Assembly: GCF_022539315.1 (NCBI RefSeq)
Contig: NC_066342.1
Location: 17,315,346-17,379,345 of the forward strand
Length of the DNA: 64,000 nt
Direction of reading: 5' to 3'
Source: Serinus canaria
Lineage: Eukaryota; Chordata; Aves; Passeriformes; Fringillidae
Part shown: piece by piece, positions 43,321-52,658 of the stretch
How the letters are laid out: the number at the start of each line of letters is the position of its first letter
Position numbering within the stretch: the first letter of the stretch is position 1
The notes under the pieces: generated by a model
Database searches by the model: none
The model's input: only the letters and a program-made list of their open reading frames with translations
Told to the model about the DNA's origin: nothing
Position numbers and translations under genes: made by a program

Positions 43321-44122
43321 TGATCGAGCTTTAACTTAAGCTCGCATCAACTTGCAATTTTTAAATTATGAGCATAGAATTTACCAGGCTTGCCTCAGTA
43401 GCATCACGTTAAAAGTGCAACCAGGCTTCTTCTACAGGGCATCCTCCCAGGAGTGTCTGCTTAAAGTGGTGGTATTCTGGGCCAATACATTTTCTTATCT
43501 TTTTGACAAAAAGACCAGTTGGGAGAGGTTAACACAATCAGGGTTAAAGTTGTTGTGGACTCTCGACAAGGAACTTATTTCTTCCTCCTAGAGGAGTTGG
43601 TAGCATTTACTGCATGGCTCTCCTGGGCTCCCCTGAGCACCACCAGGAATGAAAGCCATCATTACTACCCTTCCCAAGAGTCCGGTATGGGTCATCTTAC
43701 ACAGCCTGCCCACCCGGCCTTGCCTCTTGGGGTTTTTCCAGCCCTTTAGAGTCCCTTTTACCCATTCCTCTGGTTAAACCTCTCTTGGTCTGTCCTTACT
43801 AATTTGGTCTGTCCCTGGGAGGGTACTCTGTAGAGGACTGACCTGGTGTCCTTGGTCCTAATTTGGGGGAACTTAACTGAAATTTCTCATTAACAGCCCT
43901 AACTTTTTACAACCTTTTTCAAGCACAGAACTTTTTAAAACACTTTAAGATTTGTTATGATTCTGATAACCATCTATTTCTTCATACAGTTCAGTCTTTT
44001 TGATGCTTCCTTCTGAGAGTCAATTTTAAGTCTTTTGGTCCTTTTATAACAGTATACCCTGGTGAATTAACTTGTGATGTGGTTGACTCTTGTCCTGAGT
44101 TAGGGGGTGAGTCATCTGGAAA
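43321..44122 (-). other. 3' noncoding module of provirus P
   Basis: No long reading frame is present. CCATACCGGACTCTTGG (near 43690, minus) and neighbouring sequence resemble the post-integrase module of J1 and J2. It occupies the env position. Confidence 0.5.
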
Positions 44123-44475
44123 CTAGTCCAATGCTAGAAGGTGAGAGGGAGAAGGTGAATCCCGGTCCAATACCAGAGGAAGACAGAGGTGTTGAATCCT
44201 GGTCCAATGCCAGAAGACAGTGGTGCTGATTCTGGCCAAATGCCAGATGGAGAAGCTGATGTTGAATTCTGGTCCAATACCAGAGGTTGAAGATTTGGTC
44301 TAATGCCAGGAGGTGAAGCTGATCTTGAATCCTGGTCTAATACCAGAGGAAGACAGCGGTGTTGAATCCTGGTCCAATGCCAGAAGACAGTGGTGCTGAT
44401 TCTGGCCAAATGCCAGAGGATGCGAGTGGTGTGGTTTCTGGCCCAATGCCAGAAGGTGAACCAATGCCAGGAAGG
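44123..44475 (-). repeat. Hairpin minisatellite in provirus P
   Basis: Ten or more units of about 36 bases each contain a 4-base inverted repeat around a 7-base loop, mostly CTGG-TCCAATG-CCAG. Starts are near 44123, 44162, 44199, 44232, 44269, 44295, 44332, 44369, 44402 and 44438. A 170-base higher-order unit repeats (44162-44246 and 44332-44416). One unit reads CTAG-TCCAATG-CTAG, a paired change that keeps the stem. The array starts directly downstream of the integrase C-terminus in the minus direction. Confidence 0.85.
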
Positions 44476-44499
44476 GAGAGTGGTGCGGGATCTGGTGTA

Positions 44500-44590
44500 G
44501 TGGGTCCAACTCTTTCTTCTGGTCTGCACAGTTGAATTAGCCATGAGGAGTACCTGAAAGAGGCTTGCAAGTATAGGCATTAATGATTTC
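44500..44590 (-). pseudogene. pol: Integrase C-terminal fragment (provirus P)
   Basis: The minus strand gives FQVLLMANSTVQTRRKSWTH, matching FQVLLTT...WTH in J1, J2 and M. The frame runs on into the hairpin minisatellite. This is the only clear trace of pol beyond protease. Confidence 0.65.
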
Positions 44591-45239
44591 TTTAAAACTC
44601 AAATCTCTTGGGTTAATGTTATGTATAATTGGTTAATTTCTCTTTTTTCTATAGCTTGCATGTTTCTCTCAACTTTTTCATACCCTGTAATTTCCAAGGA
44701 GCCATATTTATTTCTGTTAGCTAACATAACTCCAAGATAGTGTTTTGGGAGTTATCTTTTGGCATGCATTTTTCTCTTTTTTTTTTTTTTCATCTTTACT
44801 TACTGGTTTTCGGTTCTATTTTCAAGATCTTATCTACTCATCTTTTGCCTCTGTTTCTAAGTTTCACTAACAGTTTAATAATTACCTTTTTAATCACTCA
44901 CACTCATAACAAACTTTTTCACACACTACTTTTCAACACAATACACTTCCCTCTAAGGAGATGTGCACAATCCACATTACCCGTACTTTCATTCATCTAC
45001 ATTCACTCAATTTCTCATTCACCTTCCCACATTCCTTCACACTCTCAAGACACATAGTGCATCTCTGCAGGCCATACACACCCTTCGGCTAAAGCCCCCA
45101 CCTGCCCAGGGACCATAGCCTGATTTGCAGGTCACACACACCCTTTCCACTGCCCCTCACTTCCCACCCGCCGGGGAAGTTGAGACCGACTTTGTGTGAC
45201 TTCACTCTCACACAACCTACAAAAAAACAATAAGGTACC
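44591..45239 (-). other. AT-rich sequence replacing pol in provirus P
   Basis: About 650 bases of T/C-rich DNA on the plus strand (long T run near 44779-44791, CATTC/ACTC-rich 44890-45050). A two-copy repeat with GGCCATACACACCCTT and GGTCACACACACCCTT lies at about 45070 and 45136. No RT, RNase H or integrase core motif was found. Confidence 0.5.
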
Positions 45240-45476
45240 TTTTGATCTCACATCACTTATTACAAATTTAGGTGTTACTGCCCAATCCTGGTGCTATTGG
45301 ATATCTCTTCACCCAGCTGTTTTGTCTAACCTTAGATGTCTTCGTGCATTGCACTATATCTTCTGCTACATTGTTAAGACAGGCTTAATGTGCTCTTGTA
45401 TCTACCACAAATTCAAATCCTTTATTTAGGGGTCTCCTAAAGTATACCAAGGGCTCCTCTAGAGCCCTTGACACCC
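45240..45476 (-). pseudogene. pro: Protease remnant (provirus P)
   Basis: After the gag TAA, a different minus-strand frame reads LEEPLVYFRRPLNKGFEF, then VVDTRAH and a stop. The catalytic D-T-G is D-T-R. The frame is shifted relative to gag, whereas gammaretroviruses normally read through an in-frame stop. Confidence 0.6.
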
Positions 45477-46076
45477 TTAATAATCACCCCTAAGAATCCT
45501 CCCTAAGTCATCTTGTTCCCTGGCTATTGCCTCATCAGTACTGAGCTTTCTGCAAAACTTCCTTATATGACCTATCCTTCCACAATAATAGCAGCACCTG
45601 ATTTGTGGTCTCTCTATTACTCCTGCACCTGACAGTACTGCCCAATCATTGCCTCCTTCTGGTGGTGGACCCTCGGATCGTGGGATAGAGTAGTTTGCCC
45701 CTACACTTTCTCTAGCTACCGCAACCATGATCCTGGCTTTGGCCTTTGCTCTTTCTTCATCCCTCTTTAAATACACCTTTAATGCTTCTCTCAGTAAGTC
45801 ATTAATGTCCTTCTCTTGCCAATCTTCAATCTTTTCCAGCTTTTTCTGTATATCAGGCCAAGATTTGGTAACAAATTGGACCTTTAGTAACACTTGGCCT
45901 TCCGTGGTGTCTGGGTCTATTTTGGAATACAACTGGAAATTCCGCTTTAGGCGATTAAGCCAAGTAGCAGGAGTTTCATCCTTCTCTTGAGCACCCTCAA
46001 ATGCCAACTTGGTATTAGTTCCTTTGGGAACTGACTCTTTGATCCCTCGAATTATCAAAGACCTATATTCCATCAT
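45477..46076 (-). CDS. gag: gag 3' ORF of provirus P (CA C-terminus, NC)
   Basis: This 199-codon ORF starts at an ATG overlapping the end of the upstream gag ORF by 14 bases, in the +1 frame. It contains the CA C-terminal domain (EKDETPATWLNRLKRNF), a charged helical region (LKRDEERAKAKARIMVA) and a perfect zinc knuckle CYYCGRIGHIRKFC (C-x2-C-x4-H-x4-C) near the end. It has no internal stop. The equivalent region of J1 is in the same relative frame. Confidence 0.85.
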   Translation of the reverse strand: MMEYRSLIIRGIKESVPKGTNTKLAFEGAQEKDETPATWLNRLKRNFQLYSKIDPDTTEGQVLLKVQFVTKSWPDIQKKLEKIEDWQEKDINDLLREALKVYLKRDEERAKAKARIMVAVARESVGANYSIPRSEGPPPEGGNDWAVLSGAGVIERPQIRCCYYCGRIGHIRKFCRKLSTDEAIAREQDDLGRILRGDY

Positions 46077-47298
46077 GGCCTTCCTCCTGATTAGGGTTCC
46101 AGTTGGGATCCGTTAGTGGCAATTTCTGTTCCCCTGATGGCACCTGGGGTCCGGGACGGTTATCTTTCTCCCAGATTTTTATGCCAGCCACCCTAATCAT
46201 CTGGACCTCTTCTGGGGAGAATAATATATTCAGAATGGAATTCATCTCCCCCCAAGTGTAGATATTTGGACCTAAAAATTGATCCACTTGGTTAGCTATG
46301 CCCACTGGGTCCTCAACTAAATGCCCTAACTCCTTCTTGAATCCTCTCACCTCAGAAGCAGTTAGAGGAGCGTTCACAAAGCCAACACCTCCTGCTACCC
46401 CTCCCATAGGAACTTCTCTGAGGGGAAAAAGTCTCTCTACCTTGGAGGTCTTAGATCGGGTATTGCAGTATGGCCCATCCTCAGACACTGAACTACCAAT
46501 CTGAGAGACATCAGGATTCCCCTGAACTCTCTGCAGGTCACCAGGTGTATTTGGTGATAACAGTTTACCAGGCAAGGAGGCATTTATGTCCCAGCTAGGA
46601 GGAGGTAAAGGGACAGCATTCGCAGGGGGAGCAGAGCCTGAGTGCATATTAATCAGAGCTTGAGAAGAGGTGGAGAATGTAGCCTGTGGAGTAGGCACTT
46701 GTGGTGGGGCAGAAAGAACTGGAGGAGCTGAAGGGGGTGCCGAGGGAGTGGTTACCATGGGAGATACTGGGTCTGCCGTAGGGGAAGCCAAAGGGGTAGA
46801 AGAAGGAATTACAGGAGGTGATAGTGAGATAGCAGCCGGATCTGCCCTTTGAAGTGCCAGAGGAAGAGGATTATGAGGTGGAGGGGCATCAGAAGGCAAA
46901 TAATCTAGGGGGTCCCATCTTTTACTAATTCCAGCATCCCCTCCTTCATTCCCCTCTTTCTTCCTCTGCGCTTTACAAACCTGCACACCCTCATCCCCAA
47001 TAGCATTCTTTAACCAACAAGCTGCATACAATAATTGCTCAGGATCGGTATCCCCTTGAGCTTTCAGATACTGACTCAGTTGCTGACACATCCACTTGTC
47101 CCTTGTCCCACACCAAGGCCATCCTCCCTGCATCTCTAATTCTGGCCAGACTTCTACACAGTAATGGATCATCTTAACCTTATCTAATCCCTTCATGGCC
47201 TCTATAGAATCCCATCTCTCCAACAGTTCCCCTAAGGGACTATGGGGAGGTATATTCCTCAGCCTCTTGCCTGTCTTCTTGCTATTCCATCCTCCCAT
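46063..47298 (-). CDS. gag: gag 5' ORF of provirus P (MA, late domain, CA)
   Basis: The frame is open from 47316. I choose the Met at 47298 because it gives Met-Gly-Gly (myristoylation), 411 codons. MA is rich in Trp (MIHYCVEVWPELE). A Pro/Ser-rich segment holds TPSAPPSAPPVLSAPP, with two PSAP late motifs. CA begins near FPLREVPMGGVAGG and includes NQVDQFLGPNIYTWGEM. The frame ends at GGI-TAG, and the rest of CA and NC lie in the +1 frame. Structural protein of a gammaretrovirus-like particle; nothing shows it is expressed. Confidence 0.87.
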   Translation of the reverse strand: MGGWNSKKTGKRLRNIPPHSPLGELLERWDSIEAMKGLDKVKMIHYCVEVWPELEMQGGWPWCGTRDKWMCQQLSQYLKAQGDTDPEQLLYAACWLKNAIGDEGVQVCKAQRKKEGNEGGDAGISKRWDPLDYLPSDAPPPHNPLPLALQRADPAAISLSPPVIPSSTPLASPTADPVSPMVTTPSAPPSAPPVLSAPPQVPTPQATFSTSSQALINMHSGSAPPANAVPLPPPSWDINASLPGKLLSPNTPGDLQRVQGNPDVSQIGSSVSEDGPYCNTRSKTSKVERLFPLREVPMGGVAGGVGFVNAPLTASEVRGFKKELGHLVEDPVGIANQVDQFLGPNIYTWGEMNSILNILFSPEEVQMIRVAGIKIWEKDNRPGPQVPSGEQKLPLTDPNWNPNQEEGHDGI

Positions 47299-47399
47299 TT
47301 TTTCAGGTCTCAACACAAAAACTCACAAAGGTGACTCTCCTTGAAGAGAAATCCACCAGAAGGTACCTATTTGAGGAGTTCCAGCCTCTACTGAACTCC

Positions 47400-47700
47400 A
47401 AATTTGCCTGAAGCTCAGGACTGTACCTGACCTCCTTTGTCAGGAAAAACAACTGCCTTATTTCTCTACGTATCAGGACTGAAAACCTGGCCTCCTTCGC
47501 CGAGGCCTGACCTCCTTCGTCAGGACTTAAGTTTGCCTGCAGGACTTTAGCTTGCTCGCATTCTTCTCGAGACTTACAATCTGCCTGACTTCCTTCGTCA
47601 GGACTTAAAACAAACCCCGGCTTCCCTCGCCAAGATCTGTGCCCGACTTCCTTCGTCAGGACTTAAACCAAACCCCAGCCTCCTTCTCCGAGATCTGTGC
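47400..47700 (-). repeat. Repeated stem-loops in the leader of provirus P
   Basis: Five hairpins with 6-base stems and a constant 7-base loop lie at 47426-47444, 47486-47505, 47506-47524, 47584-47602 and 47642-47660. The usual form is CCTGAC-CTCCTTC-GTCAGG on plus. The second reads CCTGGC-CTCCTTC-GCC(G)AGG, and the last pairs through a U-G wobble in the minus-strand RNA. Degenerate copies lie at about 47615 and 47674. The last part is a 58-base tandem repeat (47584-47641 and 47642-47699). They lie between primer site and gag, where retroviral packaging and dimer signals reside. Confidence 0.8.
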
Positions 47701-48065
47701 GTGCCACTCACCCAAAATTCCTCCGCACGCCCGGAGGGGGGGGGGCCCTCTCTCCCCCTTCGGAGGCTCTCACTCACACTAATTCCACACGCTTCCCTCC
47801 GTTCCCGGCTGGCCCCCTTGCGGGAGTCCGAAAACGCGGTACAAGGAGGCCCCACTCACTTCGAAGATCTGGAAATAGCCAGTCTTCGTCTCATTCACAC
47901 ACCACTCACTCGCCCCCACTCCCGCCGCCGGTATTTTCTCACCAATCGGGCGCTCCTTGGCGTCACTGATCCTGAGCTGATCTTCTCTGGTCCTGATAGC
48001 CAGCTGTCCCGGAGGTCGCAGGGTGGGCGGCCGTCCCAGTCCTGGTGTCCTCTTCAGGCGTGGCA
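47701..48065 (-). other. Leader of provirus P, LTR-proximal part
   Basis: GC-rich sequence with open frames on both strands but no recognised protein. A glyco-gag-like upstream reading cannot be shown. It lies between the primer site and the hairpin array. Confidence 0.4.
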
Positions 48066-48083
48066 ATCCTGGACGAGCCCCCA
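48066..48083 (-). other. Primer binding site, tRNA-Pro type (provirus P)
   Basis: The minus strand reads TGGGGGCTCGTCCAGGAT, two bases after the 5' LTR. It has one difference from the gammaretroviral tRNA-Pro site. Confidence 0.9.
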
Positions 48084-48085
48084 AC

Positions 48086-48766
48086 TGAAATAAACAGGGC
48101 AGGAGATATTTCTCCCTTTTTGATGCCTTTATTAAAAGTGATCAGCTCAAGGCTGGGAGGCCCGACGGATCTGCGGGTTCACCGTCAGAGCTCCCTGGAG
48201 TGACTCGGAGGAGGAGGCAAATGCAGCTTTGTCCACCAGGGGGCAGAGCTGGGGGTCCAGCCTCACGAGAGCAGGCAGGGGTATACACCCCCAGGATCCC
48301 GATTTTGAGTTGGCAGACTCAGGTCCTGGCTCTAACCAACATCTTCTTAAGTTGTGGTGAGGGGCCATTAAGGTTTTCAGAGTCTCTGCTGGCTTCTCAC
48401 CTCACCCCTGATGTCTAGAGACCACTTTGATCTCTGAATTCCATATTGGCTCGCTGGTTTAGGGGTTTATTAATTGCGTTTGGAATAGGGGCTTGCCCCA
48501 TTGCATTTTGGCTCTAAACTTATCTGCATATCAACTCCTGGTTCCCTCCCCTCCACCGTCTGGGGGGATGCCATCCTCCCACCTGGCCACAAGCAGGGTC
48601 ATGCTGATACAATAGAGTGAATTCTCAACTATAGATGGCTAACGACCCGATACTTAACAGGTGATTCGACAAGCAGTTAACAAAAGCACTCCTCGCCAGA
48701 ATTGGTTAAACTTGTAATTCTACTTTTGGAAAAAAAAAATGGGTAACCCTTTTCTTGTTCATAACA
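48086..48766 (-). mobile_element. LTR P2, 5' LTR of provirus P
   Basis: 681 bp, same ends as P1. The main length difference is a longer A run near 48731-48739. The outer flank is the ATAGA duplication. Confidence 0.93.
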
Positions 48767-48771
48767 ATAGA

Positions 48772-49515
48772 TATAAATATTGCATGCTTTAGTAAATGAT
48801 AAATAGTAGTTATCAAGCAGCAGGCTTGTGTGTAGCAGCACATGGTGTTTGTTAGCTGCATTTATTATCTCTTTGTTTGCTGCCTTTGGGAACATGTTAA
48901 CACAGTGATGGCGAGGGAATACACCTCCTTCTCCCTGCTCGAGGTAGATGTGAATGCATTTACAACGCAGGCTTCCCATGGTCTTTGCTCATCCTTACGT
49001 AAGCTGTTTAATGCTGTTAATAATATTAGCTAATATTGTTGGCACACTATGGAGTTCATGGAATCTGCTGTCATCCTGGTGTAAGAGAAAACAAACTTAA
49101 GGTGAGGAGCTATTGAAATCTGCCCTGAGGTATCCAGTTCCTGGGTGGCAGGGTGTGTGGAAGGATTTGGGCAGGGTTTCAAGGCAGTTATCACCTCCCA
49201 TTACCTGGGATTTTAGACCCAAAAAGGTAAAAATCTTTAAGAAGCTGACCTGTCAACTGATAGAAGGGTGCCTTGCCTACCCTAACAAAAACCAGAAGCT
49301 TCTCACCCTGTACTGGGTCCTGGTCTATGCCTACAGAGACACTGTTTAATACTTTCTGAGGACTGTAGTTGAGGCAGGAAGACAAACTGTGTTTGAGGAC
49401 ACTATGCCTGAAACAGGGGCTCAAACCACAGCAACTACAGTAATTGCCCCAGTAGTAAAACCAAAAAAATGGACAAGGCAAGTTATCAGGCCTGTACCAT
49501 CAATTCGTAAAGGAG
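48772..49515 (+). pseudogene. gag: ERVL leader and gag N-terminal part
   Basis: From about 49100 short frames encode gag-like sequence; 49389-49515 reads TATTVIAPVVKPKKWTRQ before LTR B4. The ERVL gag assignment comes from its place after the ERVL primer site and from the continuation at 50566. Stops interrupt it throughout. The first 300 bases are noncoding leader. Confidence 0.55.
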
Positions 49516-50475
49516 TGTCCTGGTTTGAAAGACAGGTGTCTGCCAAGGAAGGCAGTAACCTTCCTGGAATGGAAAATATGACCCCTTACCTCCTTATTAG
49601 TTTAAGTTTAAAATAACAGGGCTTTCAGGCAAAGATGTGGCAAAAGGAATAACAGTTCTTTGGTAGAATATATGCATATATATATATAAAACAAGGCAAA
49701 CAAACAACAACAACAGCAGCAACAACAAAAAAAATCCTACAACCCATTAACAGCCTTTTCCCTCCCATCAAGCCATTTCCCCTTTGGTGTAGTTATGACC
49801 ACAACCAGCAGGGGGCACTATCGGTCGGTGTTGAGGCTGGGTGCTCGGGTGAAGGGGAGGACAGGAGATTGCTCCTTTGCACAGCTCACAGGCAGTGGCT
49901 GGTTGCGATGTCAGATTGCCACGCAGAAAAGTGGCCTGGTAGGGGCAGCCCCAGTCCCAGCAGCACCCCACACATTGGCTCTGGACCTCCAAACAACTGG
50001 GAAACAGGGAGAAGGCGAGCAGGCTTGCAGTGTAGAAACAGTGGCAGATCATAGTCTCGGAGACTAACACACAGGAGCAGCTATAGGGGCAGGGGCTTGG
50101 CAGAAGGTGGTCCCAGGTTTCACCATCTCACGTGCTGTGTCTGAGCTCTAGAGTGGCAAGGAAGCAGGGAAGCAAGCAGGCAGGCCCTGGTTGCAGTGCC
50201 AAAAGGAAAAAACACCCCAAAAAGTCCCTACAGGGCAAAAGGATCTCAGGTCAGATCTACTCACCATGCCAAACATACAGCTGCTGCCTTGATCCCCCCA
50301 CTGGAAGGAAGGGCCAGCCCCCACCCCAACCTCCTCTGGATTCTGGGCTGAACCTTCACCCATCATGATATTCCCCAAGCCACGGGTGGAGGGTGGGGAG
50401 GACAACACAGTGACAATTCTGGGCACAAAATGACTATGGGATAACCCCATCACCATCAGCCACTGCCCCAAGACA
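49516..50475 (-). mobile_element. LTR B4, minus strand, in ERVL gag
   Basis: It starts TGTCCTGGTTTGAAAGACAGG on plus and shares GGAATAACAGTTCTTTGGTAG and CATTTCCCCTTTGGTGTAG with B1. The right end (CCCCAAGACA) is the best candidate. Flanks AGGAG and GAGAG are only weakly alike, so the boundary is approximate. At 960 bp it belongs with B1 in a longer B subfamily. Confidence 0.65.
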
Positions 50476-50484
50476 GAGAGGATA

Positions 50485-50565
50485 GAAGAAGAAGAAGAAG
50501 AAGAAGAAGAAGAAGAAGAAGAAGAAGAAGAAGAAGAAGAAGAAGAAGAAGAAGGAGGAGGAGGG
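50485..50565 (+). repeat. (GAA)n microsatellite
   Basis: About 80 bases of GAA repeat followed by GGA-rich sequence to about 50620. It may have grown from an acidic stretch of ERVL gag. Leu- or Arg-rich ORFs across it are artefacts. Confidence 0.95.
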
Positions 50566-51647
50566 TGATGCGTAGGAGGAGGAACATCAACAGGAGGAAG
50601 AGGAGGAGGAGGAGGAGGAAAGGAAGTAATAGTAGAAAAGGAGGTGTGAGATCAAGAGGCAGGCCCTTAAACAAAGAAATTGAAAGGAATGAGGTCAATC
50701 AAATGGTAAACCAAAGTTATTTGGTCCCTGACCTCATCAGAACTTCAAGACTTGCAAAAATATTACAGCTGCCAGCCAGGTGAGCAGATTCTGCCTGGCT
50801 GCTTTGATGCTGGGATAATGGGGCCAACAGTCAGCAGTTAGAAGGTCATGAAGCCCAACAGCTGGGATCCCTCACTAAAGATCAAGAAATTTAAAGAGGA
50901 ATTGGAAAGGAAGGAGCAATTTGCGCTCTCTGGAGATGGCTTCTCTCAAGTGTGAGAGCAAGATATCCATTTAAGGAAGATCTTGTGAACTCCACCAGGA
51001 AGTGGACCACTGAAGACAAAGGTATCCAGTACTTGAAGGAATTAGCAATCTAAAAGGTTACAGTGTCTCTAAAGTTCCAGAGGATATCCCTTGCACACTG
51101 GACATGTGGAGGAAGGTGGTTCAAAGTGCCCCTGCTTTACATTCTAGAAGCTTGGTATTCTGTCACCTACAAAAGGATATACTAACTGTAGAGATGGCAT
51201 TGTCCTGGCTCCAAAATGTAGAAGAAACTCTGGGTACTTCCCACTCCCTATGAGCCAGCACTCCAGCTTTTAGGGGCAGCCCAAGAGATCGTTCCTCTCC
51301 TGCCCCGGTCAGAGGAAAAGGAAGCTCCAAGTGCAGGCCATGTAATGAACTCTGGTTCTTTCTTTGTGAGCAGGGGGAGGACATGAGGAAGTGGTATGGT
51401 GAACCCACCTTTATGCTGGAGGCCCATGTCTATGAACTGAGGGGGAAGAGAGCTGTTAAGAAGGGATCACCCAAGAAGACTGTCAGTGTAGCTGCTGCAG
51501 AAAGACCAGAAGGCAATCAACGATCTCCCAGATAAAAAATAACTACAATCACTTCTGATCTGGCATTGCAAAGATCAGATAGTAAATATTCTGTCCAGGA
51601 ACAGGAATAGAGGGTCCCTGCCTTCAGCCAGGAGGAAGAAAATGATG
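50566..51647 (+). pseudogene. gag: ERVL gag, central and C-terminal part
   Basis: Plus-strand frames, broken by many stops, carry gag-like pieces: LGSLTKDQEI near 50870, GIQYLKELAI near 51030 and LTVEMALSWLQNVEETLGT near 51190. They keep consistent order but no single frame exceeds 80 codons. The region ends at the ACCGAG duplication of provirus R. Confidence 0.6.
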
Positions 51648-51653
51648 ACCGAG

Positions 51654-52018
51654 TGTCACGGCCAGGTAGAGGGGAGCACACACCAACACGATGTAGAATT
51701 CCAAAAAGCTCCGTTTATTGTTTACAAAGCTCGTATTCTTATAATGTTTTCCTCTTCCGTACACGCTATCACGCAAAATATAATTGGAGGGTCCGCTTTG
51801 TGCACGAGGCATGCACGCGTCCTTATCAATTTCTAATTGGCTAGTTACATCTGCGCAGCTTAAGCATTTTGTTTTTGCCTTGCGGTTTTCAGCATCCTGT
51901 TTTACATCTCTTGCTTGCCAGCTTCTTGCTTATCACCTCCTCATACTTAGGTTCAAGGAGAGGACTTCCCTACAGCTTACTGTAAACCTGTCCCACTGCC
52001 CAAGATCGTCCCCCGACA
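51654..52018 (-). mobile_element. LTR R1, 3' LTR of provirus R
   Basis: Plus-strand ends TGTCACGGCCAGG and CCCCCGACA. The minus strand has ACAATAAACGGAGC (polyadenylation region). The env TM ORF runs about 49 bases into it. Confidence 0.93.
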
Positions 52019-52632
52019 TCTCCCCCTCTTTTTTCAAATAAAGTATCAATCATCTGTTGCAATCGATTCATAATACACTGCACTAAACATGGTCCAAAAA
52101 GCAAGCAAAGCAAAATTATAATCACCGGCCCAACAAGCATCATAATAAAACTCTTTAACCATCCAGTAATTCCTAACGAATGCAACCAACCTTCTAACCC
52201 TAAACCTTCCTGTCTTTGTAGGTGTCCTGTTAGTTCATACAGTTTTTGTATTTGTGCATGAATTGATTTTGAATGGTCAGACAAATTCATGCAACACATC
52301 CCTTCAATTTCTTCCCACCCATGCCCTTGCGCTAAAAGCAAAAAATCAATAGCTGCTCTATTTTGCAAAGTAGCATGTCTAACTGAGTCAACATCTAACA
52401 ATAAGTTTGCTAAGGCTAGTGAAGTAACATTTGTTTGTTTAGCTAGCCAACAGCCCAACTTCCTTAAGGTGGCGTGAGCTCCTGCAGAGGCTACTCCCGG
52501 AGCTAAAAAGGATGCAGCTACAATAGCTCCTGGAGACCAAAATTCAACATTATCCTTACATTCCTTGTTAAAGGCATGTGTCATTCTTTTATCCCTACGA
52601 TGGTGACGGCTCATGTTTAATATCATCGACAT
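51970..52632 (-). CDS. env: env TM ORF of provirus R (alpharetrovirus-like)
   Basis: This 220-codon ORF lacks a signal peptide and SU. It has a hydrophobic Ala/Gly-rich segment (GAIVAASFLAPGVASAGAHA), heptad repeats, the LQNRAAIDFLLL region and GWEEIEGMCC, then a membrane anchor (FIMMLVGPVIIILLCLLFGP). The family motif CX6CC reads W-x6-C-C, so the SU-bonding Cys is replaced by Trp. The start Met is a chance one created by the deletion that joined capsid to TM. The C-terminus runs through the polypurine tract into the LTR. Confidence 0.8.
   Translation of the reverse strand: MSMILNMSRHHRRDKRMTHAFNKECKDNVEFWSPGAIVAASFLAPGVASAGAHATLRKLGCWLAKQTNVTSLALANLLLDVDSVRHATLQNRAAIDFLLLAQGHGWEEIEGMCCMNLSDHSKSIHAQIQKLYELTGHLQRQEGLGLEGWLHSLGITGWLKSFIMMLVGPVIIILLCLLFGPCLVQCIMNRLQQMIDTLFEKRGGDVGGRSWAVGQVYSKL
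52019..52037 (-). other. Polypurine tract (provirus R)
   Basis: The minus strand reads TTGAAAAAAGAGGGGGAGA just before the LTR start TGTCGGGGG. It lies inside the env TM ORF. Confidence 0.85.
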
Positions 52633-52658
52633 GTTTGGCGTTAATAATGTTAGTCTCC

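Larger units (their letters stand above)
42625..48766 (-). mobile_element. Complete gammaretrovirus-like provirus P
   Basis: Two LTRs (42625-43302 and 48086-48766) of about 680 bp differ by only a few percent. The flanks carry a perfect 5-bp duplication ATAGA (42620-42624 and 48767-48771). Minus-strand order is 5' LTR, tRNA-Pro primer site, hairpin-rich leader, gag (47298-45477), protease remnant (45470-45240), AT-rich noncoding DNA, integrase C-terminus (about 44580-44500), a hairpin minisatellite, a J-like 3' module, polypurine tract and 3' LTR. Most of pol and all of env are missing. It interrupts the ERVL leader just after its primer site. Confidence 0.92.

Noticed and set aside
44123..44475. 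CRISPR-like array
   Set aside because: The repeats are a eukaryotic minisatellite with similar, not unique, spacers, and there are no cas genes; the context is an endogenous retrovirus.
50456..50698. Poly-Leu ORF
   Set aside because: Reverse-strand reading of the (GAA)n tract.
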